Positions 29,167-38,602 of a stretch of 64,000 nucleotides of DNA are shown here, one piece after another; position 1 is the first letter of the stretch; every line of letters starts with the position of its first letter. The stretch is from Lamprobacter modestohalophilus. GTDB lineage: Bacteria > Pseudomonadota > Gammaproteobacteria > Chromatiales > Chromatiaceae. Made by a program: the position numbers and the translations under genes. Location of the stretch: the NCBI RefSeq assembly GCF_016583905.1, contig NZ_NRRY01000023.1:18348-82347 (forward strand), given 5' to 3'. A model generated the notes under the pieces. It searched no databases and had not been told where the DNA came from. It saw only the letters and a list, made by a program, of their open reading frames with translations.

Positions 29167-31230
29167 ATGCAATCCTTAAGCTTGAAGGCCAAACTACTGA
29201 CTGCTGGGCTTGCCGTAGCGGTCGGCCCGCTAGCGATCGTGGCTGTGTTCTTATATTCTCAGGCCGACGTGATCTCCGGCCTTGCCAGAGAAGCGATTGT
29301 GGAGCAAGGCCATCATCAGATGGAGAAGGAGATCGGTGGGATTATCGACACCGTCGAGATTACACAAGAGCTGCTCCAACAAAACGTCAAGACCTTGCTG
29401 AGCTTTGCCTCGGATAAGCTTGAACAGCTTGGTGGTCTTCAGTTTTCGGAGCTGAAGACCGTCGAATGGAATGCTGTTAATCAGTACACCCGCGCCCAGC
29501 AGATGATGCGGCTTCCACTGGCATTGCTTGGAGGCTCTATCAAGCTGGAGCCGCAACAGTCATTCGATCAGAGGGTTGCGCTGGTCGATGAGATTGGGGA
29601 GCTGACAGGCGATACGGCAACCCTGTTTCAACGCATGAATCCCGCTGGCGATATGCTGCGCATTGCAACCAATGTGGAAAAAGACGGTCAACGGGCAGTC
29701 GGCACCTTTATCCCTGCAATTAATCCGGATGGTGAGCCTAATCCGGTGCTGTCTGAGGTGCTTGACGGGAAAACTTACATTGGCCGCGCCTTTGTCGTCG
29801 ATCGTTGGTATGTGACGGCTTATCAGCCCTTGATTAGAGAGTCTGGGCAAGTTGTCGGCATTCTTTATGTCGGCATGCCGGAGTCGATGGCTACACAACC
29901 GCTACTCGATCAACTGGCGGAAAGGCGAATCGGTGAGACAGGGTATATCTTTATTCTCAATACGCGAGGCGAAGACGCCGGAAGATATGTGCTCTCAGCG
30001 AAACGCGCCCGGGATCAGGAGACCATTCTAACCAGCCAGGATGCCAATGGCCGGTATTTTATCCAGGAAATGGTGGAGAGGAGCCAAGCGTTTGAATCCG
30101 GTGAGACGGCGCTGATTGAGTATGAGTGGCAGAATCCGGGCGAGACATCTCCACGGACCAAATTGGCTATCTACGCCTATTTTCCGGACTGGGATTGGCT
30201 GATCGCAGCAAGCGCCTACGACAGCGAGTTTTATGCGGCTGCTCAAGATGTAGAACGTTCTATCACCAGTGTCACCAACTGGGTCTTCCTGCTGACAGCG
30301 GTGATGGCCATTGTTGCGGCTGTCGTCTTCTTCCTGCTGACGCGCAGCCTAGCCGGTCCACTCAGTCGCATTAGCCAGGATCTACAAGCCGGTAGCCAGG
30401 AAACTGAGAAGGCATCTGAACAGGTTTCGACATCGAGTCAATCGCTTGCTCAGGGAGCCAGTGAGCAGGCCGCTTCACTTGAGCAATCCACCGCTAGCAT
30501 GCAAAGCATGAGTGAATTGTTGACGCAAAACGCTGAGCTTTCGCGTCAGGCCAGTGAGTATTCAAAAGAAGCGGAAGACGCTGCCAAGCATGGGGTGTCT
30601 TCCATGAAACACCTGAGCGGTGTCGTGCATCAGATTAGTGCCTCGATCACTGAGCTTAACGAGGCGATTGCAGATATTCAGTCGTCAACGACGTCTATTT
30701 CTCAAGTGATTGATAAGATAGATAATATTGCGTTTCAAACAAATATCTTGGCCTTGAACGCGTCGGTTGAAGCGGCGCGCGCCGGACAAGCGGGCGCCGG
30801 TTTTGCGGTGGTTGCGGAAGAGGTACGTAACCTTGCGGTGAGGGCGACTGAGGCCGCCCAGGAGACAGCCACACTGATCGAGCGCTCGGTGGGCGCGAGC
30901 GAGAAGGGTGTGGCGATGAATGCAAGCGTCGTCTCGCTACTCGGTGAGGTCAAGGGAAAGGCGGAGAGCGTGGATGCGGCACTCGCGCATATCGATACCA
31001 GTGTGGCTCGCGTTCATGGCTCAATGAATGAAATGGATGCTGGTGCCAAGCAGCAAAAGGACGGCATTGAGCAGGTCACAATTGCATTGAAGCAGGTCAA
31101 TGAAGTAACGCAGCAAACGGCAGTCAATGCCGAGCAGGCAGCCAGTGCATCCGGGGAGTTAAGCGATCAAGCCAATCGATTGCGACAGGTGGTCGAACGC
31201 CTCAACGGGATCATACAGGGAGGGATGTGA
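29167..31230 (+). CDS. Methyl-accepting chemotaxis protein with periplasmic Cache domain
   Basis: About 687 residues. The first membrane helix (about 8-28) is followed by a periplasmic part of about 330 residues with Cache features ([16 protein letters not shown], then [10 protein letters not shown], and a second [11 protein letters not shown]). The second helix lies near 368-390. The cytoplasmic signalling domain has the hairpin tip [20 protein letters not shown] with [10 protein letters not shown] near 518-558. A HAMP region is short or absent. The ligand is unknown. A TTG at 29143 could extend the protein by eight residues; neither start has a good ribosome-binding site. Base composition is lower in GC than its neighbours. 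Confidence 0.92.
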   Translation: MQSLSLKAKLLTAGLAVAVGPLAIVAVFLYSQADVISGLAREAIVEQGHHQMEKEIGGIIDTVEITQELLQQNVKTLLSFASDKLEQLGGLQFSELKTVEWNAVNQYTRAQQMMRLPLALLGGSIKLEPQQSFDQRVALVDEIGELTGDTATLFQRMNPAGDMLRIATNVEKDGQRAVGTFIPAINPDGEPNPVLSEVLDGKTYIGRAFVVDRWYVTAYQPLIRESGQVVGILYVGMPESMATQPLLDQLAERRIGETGYIFILNTRGEDAGRYVLSAKRARDQETILTSQDANGRYFIQEMVERSQAFESGETALIEYEWQNPGETSPRTKLAIYAYFPDWDWLIAASAYDSEFYAAAQDVERSITSVTNWVFLLTAVMAIVAAVVFFLLTRSLAGPLSRISQDLQAGSQETEKASEQVSTSSQSLAQGASEQAASLEQSTASMQSMSELLTQNAELSRQASEYSKEAEDAAKHGVSSMKHLSGVVHQISASITELNEAIADIQSSTTSISQVIDKIDNIAFQTNILALNASVEAARAGQAGAGFAVVAEEVRNLAVRATEAAQETATLIERSVGASEKGVAMNASVVSLLGEVKGKAESVDAALAHIDTSVARVHGSMNEMDAGAKQQKDGIEQVTIALKQVNEVTQQTAVNAEQAASASGELSDQANRLRQVVERLNGIIQGGM

Positions 31231-31341
31231 CGGCGATGATGGCAGCTGCTTGATCCAGGATCAGTCGCCCGCCGATGGCTCCGAGCAGCCGCGCCTCGGG
31301 GAGCACCGCCAGGAATCCAAGGCGAATCAGCGATGGCGCCT

Positions 31342-32745
31342 TCAGCCCGCCGCAGCCGAAGTCCGCGTCCTGCGGCCTATCAGGCGCCGCTGCAAGTCGG
31401 AGGGAGCAATGCCTTCGGCTGCGGCGAAGGTCTCGAGGGCGACGGGAACGTGCAGGATGTTGCGTCCCTCGAAGTTGCCCGTCTCCGTGACCCCATGGAA
31501 GCGGATCGCCAGCTCGGCGTCCTCGGCCGGCAAGGCGGCGCGCAGCTCGGCTGGCGTCCAGAGAAAGAAGCGCCCCTCGTCGCCGTCGCTGTCGGCGTCG
31601 GTGGCCGAGTAGAAGCCGCCCTCGGGCGAGGTCATGTCGCGCAGTACGTAGTCCAGGGTGCGGCGGGTCACGCGGGCGAGATCCGGATCGGCGGTGAGCC
31701 GCCAGCCGGCCAGGTAGACCCGCGCCAGTTGGGCCTGGTTGTAGAGCATCTTCTCGAAGTGCGGCACCAGCCAGTCGTTGTCGATGGCATAGCGGTGGAA
31801 GCCGCCGCCGACCTGGTCGTGGATGCCGCCGCGCGCCATGCTCTTCAGGGTGAAGATGGCGGCGTTGAGCGATGCGTCGTCGTCTACGCGCAGGGCCTGA
31901 TCGAGCAGCAGCCCGAGTTTTGGCTCTTGCGGGAACTTGGGGGCAAAGCCAAAACCGCCTTGCAGCTCGTCGTGGCGCTCGAGCAGTGCTGCGACGGCTT
32001 CATCGATGAGGGCATCGTCGAGAGCTGCAGCCTGGCCTTGGGTATCGAGCGCCCGCTTCACGGTACGAGCAACCTGTTCCGCCCGCGCGCGCAGCGCTTC
32101 GGGTCGCGCTTGCCAGAGGTCTCGCGCACGCTCGAGCAGCTGAGCGAATTCGGCCGGTGGGAAATAGGTTCCGCCGTCGATGGTGTCGCCGTCCGGGGTC
32201 AGGATGCTCGACATCGGCCAGCCGCCCCGTCCGGCGAGTAGCTCGACGGCGGTCATGTAGGTCTGGTCGACATCGGGATGGACCTCGCGGTCGACCTTGA
32301 TGGCGATGAAGTGCTCGTTGAGCAGCTCGGCGATGGCGAGATCCTCGAAGCTCTCGCGCTCCATCACATGGCACCAGTGGCAGGTGGAGTAGCCGATGGA
32401 CAGAAACACCAGCTTGTTCTCGCGCCGCGCCTGCTCGAATGCCTCCGGTCCCCAGGGGAACCAGTCCACCGGGTTATGGGCGTGCTGCAGCAGGTAGGGC
32501 GAGTTCTCCAGGATCAGGCGGTTGGTGAAGCGCGGTTGGCCGTCAGGGTGCCGATGCTCGGTGCGGGGTGCGTAGTCCGATCCCTTGGCCGCGAGCGCGG
32601 CATCGAGCCGCTGTTGCAGTTCGGCCGGGCGGGGCGAGAGGGCCTCGGTTGGCTCGGCCGCCCCAGACTGGGTGGCGGCGAGCAGTGCAAGCGCGAGCGC
32701 GCGCAGATAAGCGGCGGCCGGCCAGCGTCCGGTGTGGGTCGTCAT
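31342..32745 (-). CDS. DUF255 thioredoxin-like protein (YyaL/SPATA20 family), C-terminally truncated
   Basis: About 467 residues with a signal peptide-like N-terminus. The DUF255 thioredoxin-like domain carries [26 protein letters not shown] (C-x-x-C) and G-G-W-P-M-S-S. An alpha-toroid, glycosidase-like part follows ([16 protein letters not shown]). Relatives run to roughly 680 residues; this one stops soon after [12 protein letters not shown], with the last 20 residues in an out-of-family frame, and only 110 bases separate it from the chemoreceptor gene. So about 180 residues of the toroid are lost. The start at 32745 has GGAG eight bases upstream. Confidence 0.8.
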   Translation of the reverse strand: MTTHTGRWPAAAYLRALALALLAATQSGAAEPTEALSPRPAELQQRLDAALAAKGSDYAPRTEHRHPDGQPRFTNRLILENSPYLLQHAHNPVDWFPWGPEAFEQARRENKLVFLSIGYSTCHWCHVMERESFEDLAIAELLNEHFIAIKVDREVHPDVDQTYMTAVELLAGRGGWPMSSILTPDGDTIDGGTYFPPAEFAQLLERARDLWQARPEALRARAEQVARTVKRALDTQGQAAALDDALIDEAVAALLERHDELQGGFGFAPKFPQEPKLGLLLDQALRVDDDASLNAAIFTLKSMARGGIHDQVGGGFHRYAIDNDWLVPHFEKMLYNQAQLARVYLAGWRLTADPDLARVTRRTLDYVLRDMTSPEGGFYSATDADSDGDEGRFFLWTPAELRAALPAEDAELAIRFHGVTETGNFEGRNILHVPVALETFAAAEGIAPSDLQRRLIGRRTRTSAAAG

Positions 32746-32902
32746 GGCGTCGTCTCCGTGGGTAGATTGTGGCGTCGCTCGTTGTTCCAGCCATGGCCTC
32801 GCGCCCGACGAAGCCCAGGTAGGTATAGGCCAGTGCATCCGCCAGCATCGCGAGCCCCAGCGCGTCGACACGCCTCGGTGGACGCTAGCCATCGCGCCTC
32901 GC

Positions 32903-33844
32903 TCACTCCCACTCCATCTCCTGAAACACCTGCTGGGCATTACGGCCTTTGAGCGACTCGTACTCTTCCAGATAGGAGAATCGGGACTGATCCAGGCTGC
33001 CGATCTGTGTGATATCGCCGCCGTCCTCCATGAGGGCGCCGACCGTCTCGCGCAGGAAGACCAAGTAGTCGAGCGTGTCGGCGCGGGCCCGAGCGAGGTC
33101 AGTGGCGGGGCCGTGTCCTGGCACCACGACCTCGGGCTCCAGCGCGGCTAAGCTCTCGAAGGCCTCGATCCAGTGCGCGCTGTTGGAATGCGAGCCGACC
33201 CGGAGCATGCGCCCGACATAGACGACATCGCCGCTGAAGGCAACACGCGACTCCGGCAGCCAGACCAAGGTCTCGCCCGGGGTGTGGGCGGGGCCGACCA
33301 TCTTCAGCTCGACGTCTGTGCCGCCGATGCTGAGGTTGGTCTGCTCCTCGAAGGTTTCATCGGCGTAGACCGGCTCGGTGCCGGCCAGGCCTTCTGCGCC
33401 GACCAGGTTTTGAAGCCTCAACAACTGCTCCTGCAGGCGCGCACGCTGATCCTCGACGGCCGCTTGGCTGGCGATGATGCGGGCGCCGCGCGCCTTGAAA
33501 TAGGCATTGCCGAGCCAGCGATGATCCTGCCCGCCGGTGTTGATCACCAGCTTCACCGCCTGATCAGTGACCTGCTGGATCAGCGCCTCGATCGCCGCGG
33601 CGCCCTTGGCGCTGCCGCCTGAATCGATCAGCACCACGCCGTCGTCGGTGACGACGAAGCCGAAGGTCGCGTTGTTGCCGAGGTTCTCAGCTGTACGGTT
33701 GCCGAATGGACCGACGATGGCATAGATGCGATCGTTGATCGGTTGCAGGCGCAGGCCAGTATCTTGGTCTGACGCCAGCGCGACACTGGCGAGCAACATG
33801 AGCGCCGGCAGCATCAGCCGGGACAGCAGCGTTGGATTGGGCAT
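32903..33844 (-). CDS. Periplasmic MBL-fold protein with altered metal motif
   Basis: A 313-residue protein with a signal peptide (cleavage near A-L-A-S). It has the metallo-beta-lactamase fold: [20 protein letters not shown], then [21 protein letters not shown] and V-V-P-G-H-G-P. The usual T-H-x-H-x-D-H motif instead reads [12 protein letters not shown], so the first two metal His are missing while the D-H, H-T-P-G, G-D and P-G-H-G elements remain. It may bind one metal, or serve a non-hydrolytic role. Related proteins occur in quinoprotein and sulfur-oxidation contexts (general knowledge). The C-terminus ends E-M-E-W-E. Confidence 0.8.
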   Translation of the reverse strand: MPNPTLLSRLMLPALMLLASVALASDQDTGLRLQPINDRIYAIVGPFGNRTAENLGNNATFGFVVTDDGVVLIDSGGSAKGAAAIEALIQQVTDQAVKLVINTGGQDHRWLGNAYFKARGARIIASQAAVEDQRARLQEQLLRLQNLVGAEGLAGTEPVYADETFEEQTNLSIGGTDVELKMVGPAHTPGETLVWLPESRVAFSGDVVYVGRMLRVGSHSNSAHWIEAFESLAALEPEVVVPGHGPATDLARARADTLDYLVFLRETVGALMEDGGDITQIGSLDQSRFSYLEEYESLKGRNAQQVFQEMEWE

Positions 33845-34047
33845 CTGTCTCTCCTCATCATTTGGGTGGTGTCATCAAAATCTCCCGCCCATCAAGACCG
33901 GCACCGTTGCCGTCTGATGCAGGGCGATCATTGCGGCCTACTTGGCCTATGCAGCGTGGGGCCGGTGACCCGCTTGGGTTCACCAGCGCTCGAGCTCATC
34001 GAGCGGCGTGGGTTTGGCGAAATAGAACCCCTGAAACCGAGGTTGGA

Positions 34048-34983
34048 TCAATGTTGAAGCTTCGTTTGCTCGGCGTTCGGACGTTGGCCACTGAGATTGC
34101 TTTTGACAAATCCGTCCTTGTCGACCCATCCCAGCGCGAGACCAAAGACATCCTGGTCGCAGACCTCGATGCAACGCCCGCATTTGGTGCAATCGATGCT
34201 GTCGATGACGGGGCCATGGCTGCTATCTGACTTGAGTCGGGTACCCTTCAAGGCTGGCTTGAGCACTTGCGGCTCCGGGCAGACCTTGAAGCAATCTAAG
34301 CAGTCGTCGCACTGGTCCCGGCGTGGCGCGGCGATATGCACGGGCGCCGCCGCACCGATGGCGGCATAGCAGGCGCCGACTGGGCACAGATGACCGCACC
34401 AGCCACGGGAAACGATGAGGAGATCATAAAGAAAGACCGCGGCGAGGATCAGCCAGGCCCAGCCGAAGCCGAAGATCAGTCCTCGGTGCAGCATCGAGAC
34501 CGGGTTGACATACTCCCAGACCATCCCTCCCGTGAGCAGGGGTAGCAGCAGCACCAGTCCCAGCAGCCACCAGCGCAGATGGCGTGAGATGCGAACGCCA
34601 CCGCGAATGCCGAGCCGGCGCCTGAGCCAGGCCGCGAGGTCCGTCACCAGATTCACCGGGCAGACCCAAGCACAGAACACCCGCCCGCCCAGCAGCGCAT
34701 AGAACAGCAGCACCAGTCCGGCACCAACGAAGCCAGTCAGCGCTGGCCAGTTCCCGGAGAGCATGGATTGGCTCAAGAGCAGCGGGTCGGTCAGCGGCAG
34801 GATGTCCAGCGTCATGCTCGAGGACAGATTACCAGTGACCAGCCAGGCGCCGAACAGCGGCCCGAGTAGGAACATGAACAGCACGCCAAGCTGATTAAAC
34901 CGGCGCAGCATGAGCCAGCGGTGGCGTTTGAGCCAGGGCTTTCCGGGGTTAGTTGAGAGGCGTCTGGTGTCAGACACGGTCAC
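34048..34983 (-). CDS. napH: NapH-type membrane ferredoxin (quinol dehydrogenase component)
   Basis: A 311-residue protein with four to five membrane helices. It has the conserved C-A-W-V-C-P-V-N-L and C-G-H-L-C-P-V-G-A-C-Y motifs of NapH, then two C-terminal 4Fe-4S clusters: C-D-D-C-L-D-C-F-K-V-C-P and C-T-K-C-G-R-C-I-E-V-C. NapH with NapG takes electrons from quinol toward periplasmic nitrate reductase or other periplasmic reductases. It overlaps napG by four bases. No napA, napB or napC is present in the window, so the electron acceptor is uncertain; the octaheme cytochrome at 39400 is one candidate. Confidence 0.9.
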   Translation of the reverse strand: MTVSDTRRLSTNPGKPWLKRHRWLMLRRFNQLGVLFMFLLGPLFGAWLVTGNLSSSMTLDILPLTDPLLLSQSMLSGNWPALTGFVGAGLVLLFYALLGGRVFCAWVCPVNLVTDLAAWLRRRLGIRGGVRISRHLRWWLLGLVLLLPLLTGGMVWEYVNPVSMLHRGLIFGFGWAWLILAAVFLYDLLIVSRGWCGHLCPVGACYAAIGAAAPVHIAAPRRDQCDDCLDCFKVCPEPQVLKPALKGTRLKSDSSHGPVIDSIDCTKCGRCIEVCDQDVFGLALGWVDKDGFVKSNLSGQRPNAEQTKLQH

Positions 34984-35699
34984 GAGGCGCTATGGCCGTT
35001 GAGCTTGTCGAGCAGGTTGCCCGAGTAGGTTGTTCGGGCCGGCTGTCGTTCCCAGACCAGTCGGTCATGCTCGCCGCGCTTCCCCTGAATGAGGTGTCGC
35101 GGCAGAACCTTGATGGCCGCCTCGTCGAGGATGCAGGCCTCCTCGCACTTGCCGCAGCCGGTGCAGGTCTCGGCATGTACCACTGGGATCAGCAGCGCCT
35201 GCTGGCCGGAGCGCTCGTGGTGCTGGGTCTCGAGCGTGATCGCGTCGCCGCGGATTGGGCAGTTGTCGAAGCAGACCTCGCAGCGCTGCCCCTGGAAGGC
35301 GATGCAGGCGTCTTGATCGCTGACGATGGCGAGACCCATGTCGGCTTTGTTGATGTCGGTAAGCGCATGGTCCAGCGCATTGCTAGGACAGGCGGCGACG
35401 CAGGGGATGTCCTCGCACATCTCACAGCCCGCCTCGCGGGCGATGAAGTAGGGCGTGCCGGTTGGGATATCCTGCCCGAGTCTGGCCAAGTGCAGCATGT
35501 CGAACGGGCAATCGCGCACGCACAGCCCGCAGCGGATGCAGGCGCCGTTGAATTCCTCCTCGGGCTGAGCGCCAGGTGGGCGCAAGGCCCAGGCAGGCAG
35601 ACTCGCCGCCCGCTGGCTATAGAGACTGAGCCCGAGTCCGAGCAGACCGACCCCAGTAGCGGCACGCAGTGAGTCAAACACAAAGTCGCGGCGGTTCAT
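34980..35699 (-). CDS. napG: NapG-type periplasmic ferredoxin
   Basis: A 239-residue MauM/NapG-family protein. The N-terminus M-N-R-R-D-F-V-F-D-S-L is a twin-arginine-type signal, so it is probably exported folded by Tat. Four 4Fe-4S motifs follow: C-I-R-C-G-L-C-V-R-D-C-P, C-E-M-C-E-D-I-P-C-V-A-A-C-P, C-E-V-C-F-D-N-C-P and C-T-G-C-G-K-C-E-E-A-C. It delivers electrons with NapH. The region just upstream of the ATG consists of a 7-bp tandem repeat rather than a clear ribosome-binding site. Confidence 0.9.
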   Translation of the reverse strand: MNRRDFVFDSLRAATGVGLLGLGLSLYSQRAASLPAWALRPPGAQPEEEFNGACIRCGLCVRDCPFDMLHLARLGQDIPTGTPYFIAREAGCEMCEDIPCVAACPSNALDHALTDINKADMGLAIVSDQDACIAFQGQRCEVCFDNCPIRGDAITLETQHHERSGQQALLIPVVHAETCTGCGKCEEACILDEAAIKVLPRHLIQGKRGEHDRLVWERQPARTTYSGNLLDKLNGHSAS

Positions 35700-35700
35700 T

Positions 35701-35726
35701 TGAAGGCTGAAGGCTGAAGGCTGAAG
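35701..35726 (-). repeat. 7-bp tandem repeat in the napG leader
   Basis: TGAAGGC is repeated 3.7 times on the plus strand (GCCTTCA on the coding strand), starting two bases before the napG start codon. It occupies the position where a ribosome-binding site is expected. Confidence 0.9.
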
Positions 35727-35751
35727 TTTTTACGGTGATCGATTGTCTCTT

Positions 35752-35808
35752 CTAACGCTCATGGCGCGGTGCCACCCCGGAAGATGAATCGCGTGAGATT
35801 CACGTTAA
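35752..35808 (+). repeat. 57-bp dispersed repeat, copy 1
   Basis: It starts CTAACG and ends CGTTAA, contains CATGGCGCGGTGCCA, and has a hairpin TGAATC-GCGTGA-GATTCA near its right end. Related copies lie at 38546-38602 (inverted) and 54088-54146. All three are intergenic or in decayed DNA. Confidence 0.8.
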
Positions 35809-35906
35809 AGGGCTTGGTGCCTGATACGGCGATAGCGGCTCGCGCTCATCGATCTTACCATGTTGCGCTGAATCCTCTTTCTGCTGCTATCCCTACCCGG
35901 TCACCG

Positions 35907-36191
35907 ATGAGCGAAGACCAATCCTTTGAATTTCAAGCGATCGAACGCCCGCTGACCGCTGCGGAGATGACCGAGCGACGGCGATTCCGAGCCTTCTGGC
36001 GCGACGGCGCACCGGACCTGCTGACAGAAGGGCTGGAGCAGCGCGACGGCTACCTGGCCGGCTTGGGCTTGGATAGCGGCTGGCTGGTGATCTTCGATCG
36101 GAACAGCGGGCAGTTGCCGCTGGCAGAGCGGCTCTCGGACAGCGAGCAGCGTAGCCCCGGTGGGCGGCAGATTCGGTTGCTGCGGCTTTGA
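35907..36191 (+). pseudogene. Chimeric relic: unknown N-terminus joined to the end of an AAA-nuclease
   Basis: The last 65 or so residues (W-R-D-G-A-P-D-L-L-T-E-G-L-E-Q onward, ending Q-I-R-L-L-R-L) are nearly identical to the end of the protein at 36283-37857. The first 30 (M-S-E-D-Q-S-F-E-F-Q-A-I-E-R-P-L-T) resemble the start of a different, widespread hypothetical family. The join falls in the middle of the nuclease domain, removing its active site. This is probably a recombination scar from partial duplication of the neighbouring gene. Confidence 0.6.
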
Positions 36192-36282
36192 GTGCGATCA
36201 GCGATTGGATAGAGGATGCCTTCGGGCTCCTTAGCTCCAGCCAACTTAGTCCAATCAATGGGTAATGATCGGGAGTCAGCCA

Positions 36283-37857
36283 ATGCGATTTTTCAACACA
36301 GAGGGGCCGGTCCGGTCTGACAAGCATTATTGCTTAGCGCCACTGCAGCGCTGGGATTTAGAGGAGGTGCTTAGCCTCATTGATCTGGAGAAGTACTTCC
36401 TTCTGCACGCCCCGCGCCAGACTGGCAAAACCACCTGTTTGCTGGCGTTGATGAACTATCTGAATCGCGACGGACGCTATCGGGCGCTGTACGTCAACAT
36501 CGAAGCTGCCCAAAGCGCACGCGAACGCATCGAGCAGGGGATGGCGATCATCTGCAGCGCGCTGGGTCGCGCGGCCCGCTTGTATCTTGGCGATGCGCGC
36601 CCCGCTGACTGGTGCAGCGCTCAGGGCCGCGAGATCGCCGCCGGCGACCGCCTGGCGGCACTGCTCGAGTATTGGGCGGGTGCTGATCCGCAACCCTTGG
36701 TCCTACTGCTCGACGAAGTCGACACCCTGGTCGGCGACACCCTCATCTCACTGCTACGCCAACTGCGGGCCGGTTATCCGCAGCGTCCGAATCATTTTCC
36801 GCACACGGTCGTGCTCTGCGGGGTGCGCGACCTGCGTGATTACCGCATCCACTCCAGCGCCGAGCAGGCCATCATCACCGGTGGCAGCGCCTTCAACATC
36901 AAGGCCAAGTCGCTTCGGCTCGGCGATTTCAGCCGCGCCGAGGTGCAGACCCTGCTCGGCGAGCACACCACCGAGACCGGGCAAGCCTTCACGCCGCAGG
37001 CCCTCGAGCGCATCTGGGAGCTGACCCAGGGTCAACCTTGGCTGGTCAATGCGCTGGCCTACGAGACCTGCTTCGACAGGCCCGAAGGACGCGACCGCAG
37101 CCGATCGATCGGCATCGAGGTGATCAACCAGGCCAAGGAGAACCTGATCTTGCGCCGCGTCACCCATCTTGACCAGCTTGCCGACAAGCTGCGCGAAGAG
37201 CGGGTCAAGCGGGTCATCGAGCCGATGCTGGCTGGCACCGCGCTGGACGCGGTTCCCGAAGACGACATTCAGTACCTGATTGACCTGGGACTGTGCCGCA
37301 TGGCGCCAGGGCAGGGATTGACCATCGCCAATCCAATCTACCGTGAGGTACTTCCGCGCGCGCTCACCTTCACCCCACAAGCATCCTTACCCAAAATCAG
37401 CCCCACCTGGCTCAATGCCGACGGCAGCCTGGACCCAGACCAGCTTCTCAGCGCCTTTCTCGCCTTCTGGCGCCGGCACGGCGAACCGCTGCTAGGCAGC
37501 GCGCCCTATCATGAGATCGCCCCACATCTGGTGCTGATGGCCTTTTTCCAGCGCGTGGTCAACGGCGAAGGAACCCTGGAGCGCGAATATGCGATCGGCC
37601 GTGGACGCATGGATCTCTGTCTGCGCTATCGGGATCTGACGCTAGGGATGGAGCTGAAGGTCTGGCGTGACGGCGCACCGGACCCGCTGACGGAAGGGCT
37701 GGAGCAGCTCGACGGCTACCTGGCCGGATTGGGCCTGGACAACGGCTGGCTGGTGATCTTCGACCGACGCAGTGGGCAATTGCCGCTGGCGGAGCGGCTC
37801 GCGGACAGCGAGCAGCGCAGCCCCGGCGAGCGGCAGATTCGGTTGCTGCGGCTTTGA
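36283..37857 (+). CDS. AAA-ATPase with C-terminal PD-(D/E)XK nuclease domain
   Basis: About 524 residues. The N-terminal ATPase domain has Walker A A-P-R-Q-T-G-K-T-T near residue 45, Walker B L-V-L-L-L-D-E-V-D near 145, and a family helix L-R-L-G-D-F-S-R-A-E-V. The C-terminal domain has G-R-M-D-L-C-L-R-Y and M-E-L-K-V-W, the D...E-x-K of PD-(D/E)XK nucleases. Such AAA-nuclease proteins are common, multi-copy and of unknown function, often thought to be mobile or defence-related. The ATG at 36283 has GGGAG seven bases upstream. The segment encoding its C-terminus is partly duplicated at 36000-36191. Confidence 0.85.
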   Translation: MRFFNTEGPVRSDKHYCLAPLQRWDLEEVLSLIDLEKYFLLHAPRQTGKTTCLLALMNYLNRDGRYRALYVNIEAAQSARERIEQGMAIICSALGRAARLYLGDARPADWCSAQGREIAAGDRLAALLEYWAGADPQPLVLLLDEVDTLVGDTLISLLRQLRAGYPQRPNHFPHTVVLCGVRDLRDYRIHSSAEQAIITGGSAFNIKAKSLRLGDFSRAEVQTLLGEHTTETGQAFTPQALERIWELTQGQPWLVNALAYETCFDRPEGRDRSRSIGIEVINQAKENLILRRVTHLDQLADKLREERVKRVIEPMLAGTALDAVPEDDIQYLIDLGLCRMAPGQGLTIANPIYREVLPRALTFTPQASLPKISPTWLNADGSLDPDQLLSAFLAFWRRHGEPLLGSAPYHEIAPHLVLMAFFQRVVNGEGTLEREYAIGRGRMDLCLRYRDLTLGMELKVWRDGAPDPLTEGLEQLDGYLAGLGLDNGWLVIFDRRSGQLPLAERLADSEQRSPGERQIRLLRL

Positions 37858-38010
37858 GCACCCAGACCCCATGTTGAGCTTCAGATCGATGGAAACACCA
37901 CGCTTGGGCACGATCGATGACCTACTACTAGCCTGGGACGGAGACGAGTCGGCCGAGCGCTACGCTTCCGGTCATGGGTGACTTGGTCCAATCAAAGTGA
38001 ACACATTGCA
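37858..38010. other. Short spacer with an unassigned open frame
   Basis: A small frame (37871-37981; product ends W-D-G-D-E-S-A-E-R-Y-A-S-G-H-G) is open between the AAA-nuclease and the antitoxin gene. It has no convincing ribosome-binding site and no family; it may be a relic. Confidence 0.3.
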
Positions 38011-38265
38011 ATGACTCAACTGACGCTGGAGATGCCGGATGAGGTTTTCGCCACCTTGCAGAAGGGTCAGGCGGAGTTTACCCGCGAGCTTCGGATTGCC
38101 GCGGCGGTCAAGTGGTATGAACTAGAGCTTGTTTCTCAGGGCATGGCGGCTGAGATCGCCGGTCTCACCCGTGCCGAATTCATCACTGCGCTGGGACAGT
38201 ATCGGGTGAGTCCGTTCCAATACACAGCAGACGAAGTGCTGTCGGAGCTGGTCAATGCCGATTGA
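38011..38265 (+). CDS. UPF0175 family antitoxin-like protein
   Basis: 84 residues from the ATG at 38011: T-L-E-M-P-D-E-V-F-A-T-L, R-I-A-A-A-V-K-W-Y-E-L-E-L-V-S-Q-G-M-A-A-E-I-A-G-L-T-R-A-E-F and the final V-S-P-F-Q-Y-T-A-D-E. This is the UPF0175 helix-turn-helix family, usually the first gene of a pair with a DUF3368 PIN-like toxin. The partner overlaps its 3' end but is broken. Confidence 0.85.
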   Translation: MTQLTLEMPDEVFATLQKGQAEFTRELRIAAAVKWYELELVSQGMAAEIAGLTRAEFITALGQYRVSPFQYTADEVLSELVNAD

Positions 38266-38522
38266 CCGGGTGGTCATCAATGCATCACCCTTGATTACGC
38301 TGTTTCGCTTTGGCTTGCATCCCCCTATTACCGCAATTGTTCCCCGAGCTGCTGGTTCCCGACTCGGTTTGGAACGAGATCGGCAGCTTACACTTGGTGT
38401 TCAAGGTCGACCTGTTGCATTGGGACCGCCTTGCCAACAAGCGGCTGAAAGACAAGATCTTGCGTGAAGGTTGCCCGTTCTTTGAGCGGTCAGCAGGTCT
38501 TCAGGCGGGGTTTGCGGCATGA
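38255..38522 (+). pseudogene. Frameshifted DUF3368 PIN-like toxin
   Basis: It starts inside the UPF0175 gene: M-P-I-D-R-V-V-I-N-A-S-P-L-I-T-L-F-R-F-G-L has the conserved DUF3368 N-terminus (N-A-S-P-L-I). At the CCCCC run (38321-38325) sense passes to another frame, giving L-P-Q-L-F-P-E-L-L-V-P-D-S-V-W-N-E-I. After that the sequence no longer follows the family, and the catalytic C-terminal acids are missing. Both a frameshift and a deletion or replacement have occurred. Confidence 0.7.
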
Positions 38523-38545
38523 CACTGTGGTTTCCATGTCTGTAC

Positions 38546-38602
38546 GTTAACCTGAATCTCACGCGATCATTTTTCGAGGTGGCCCCACGCCATATGCATT
38601 AG
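38546..38602 (-). repeat. 57-bp dispersed repeat, copy 3 (inverted)
   Basis: Read on the minus strand it matches 35752-35808: CTAAT, then ATATGGCGTGGGGCCACC and ATCGCGTGAGATTC, and it ends GGTTAAC. It overlaps the last bases of the TPR gene, whose stop codon lies inside it. Confidence 0.7.
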
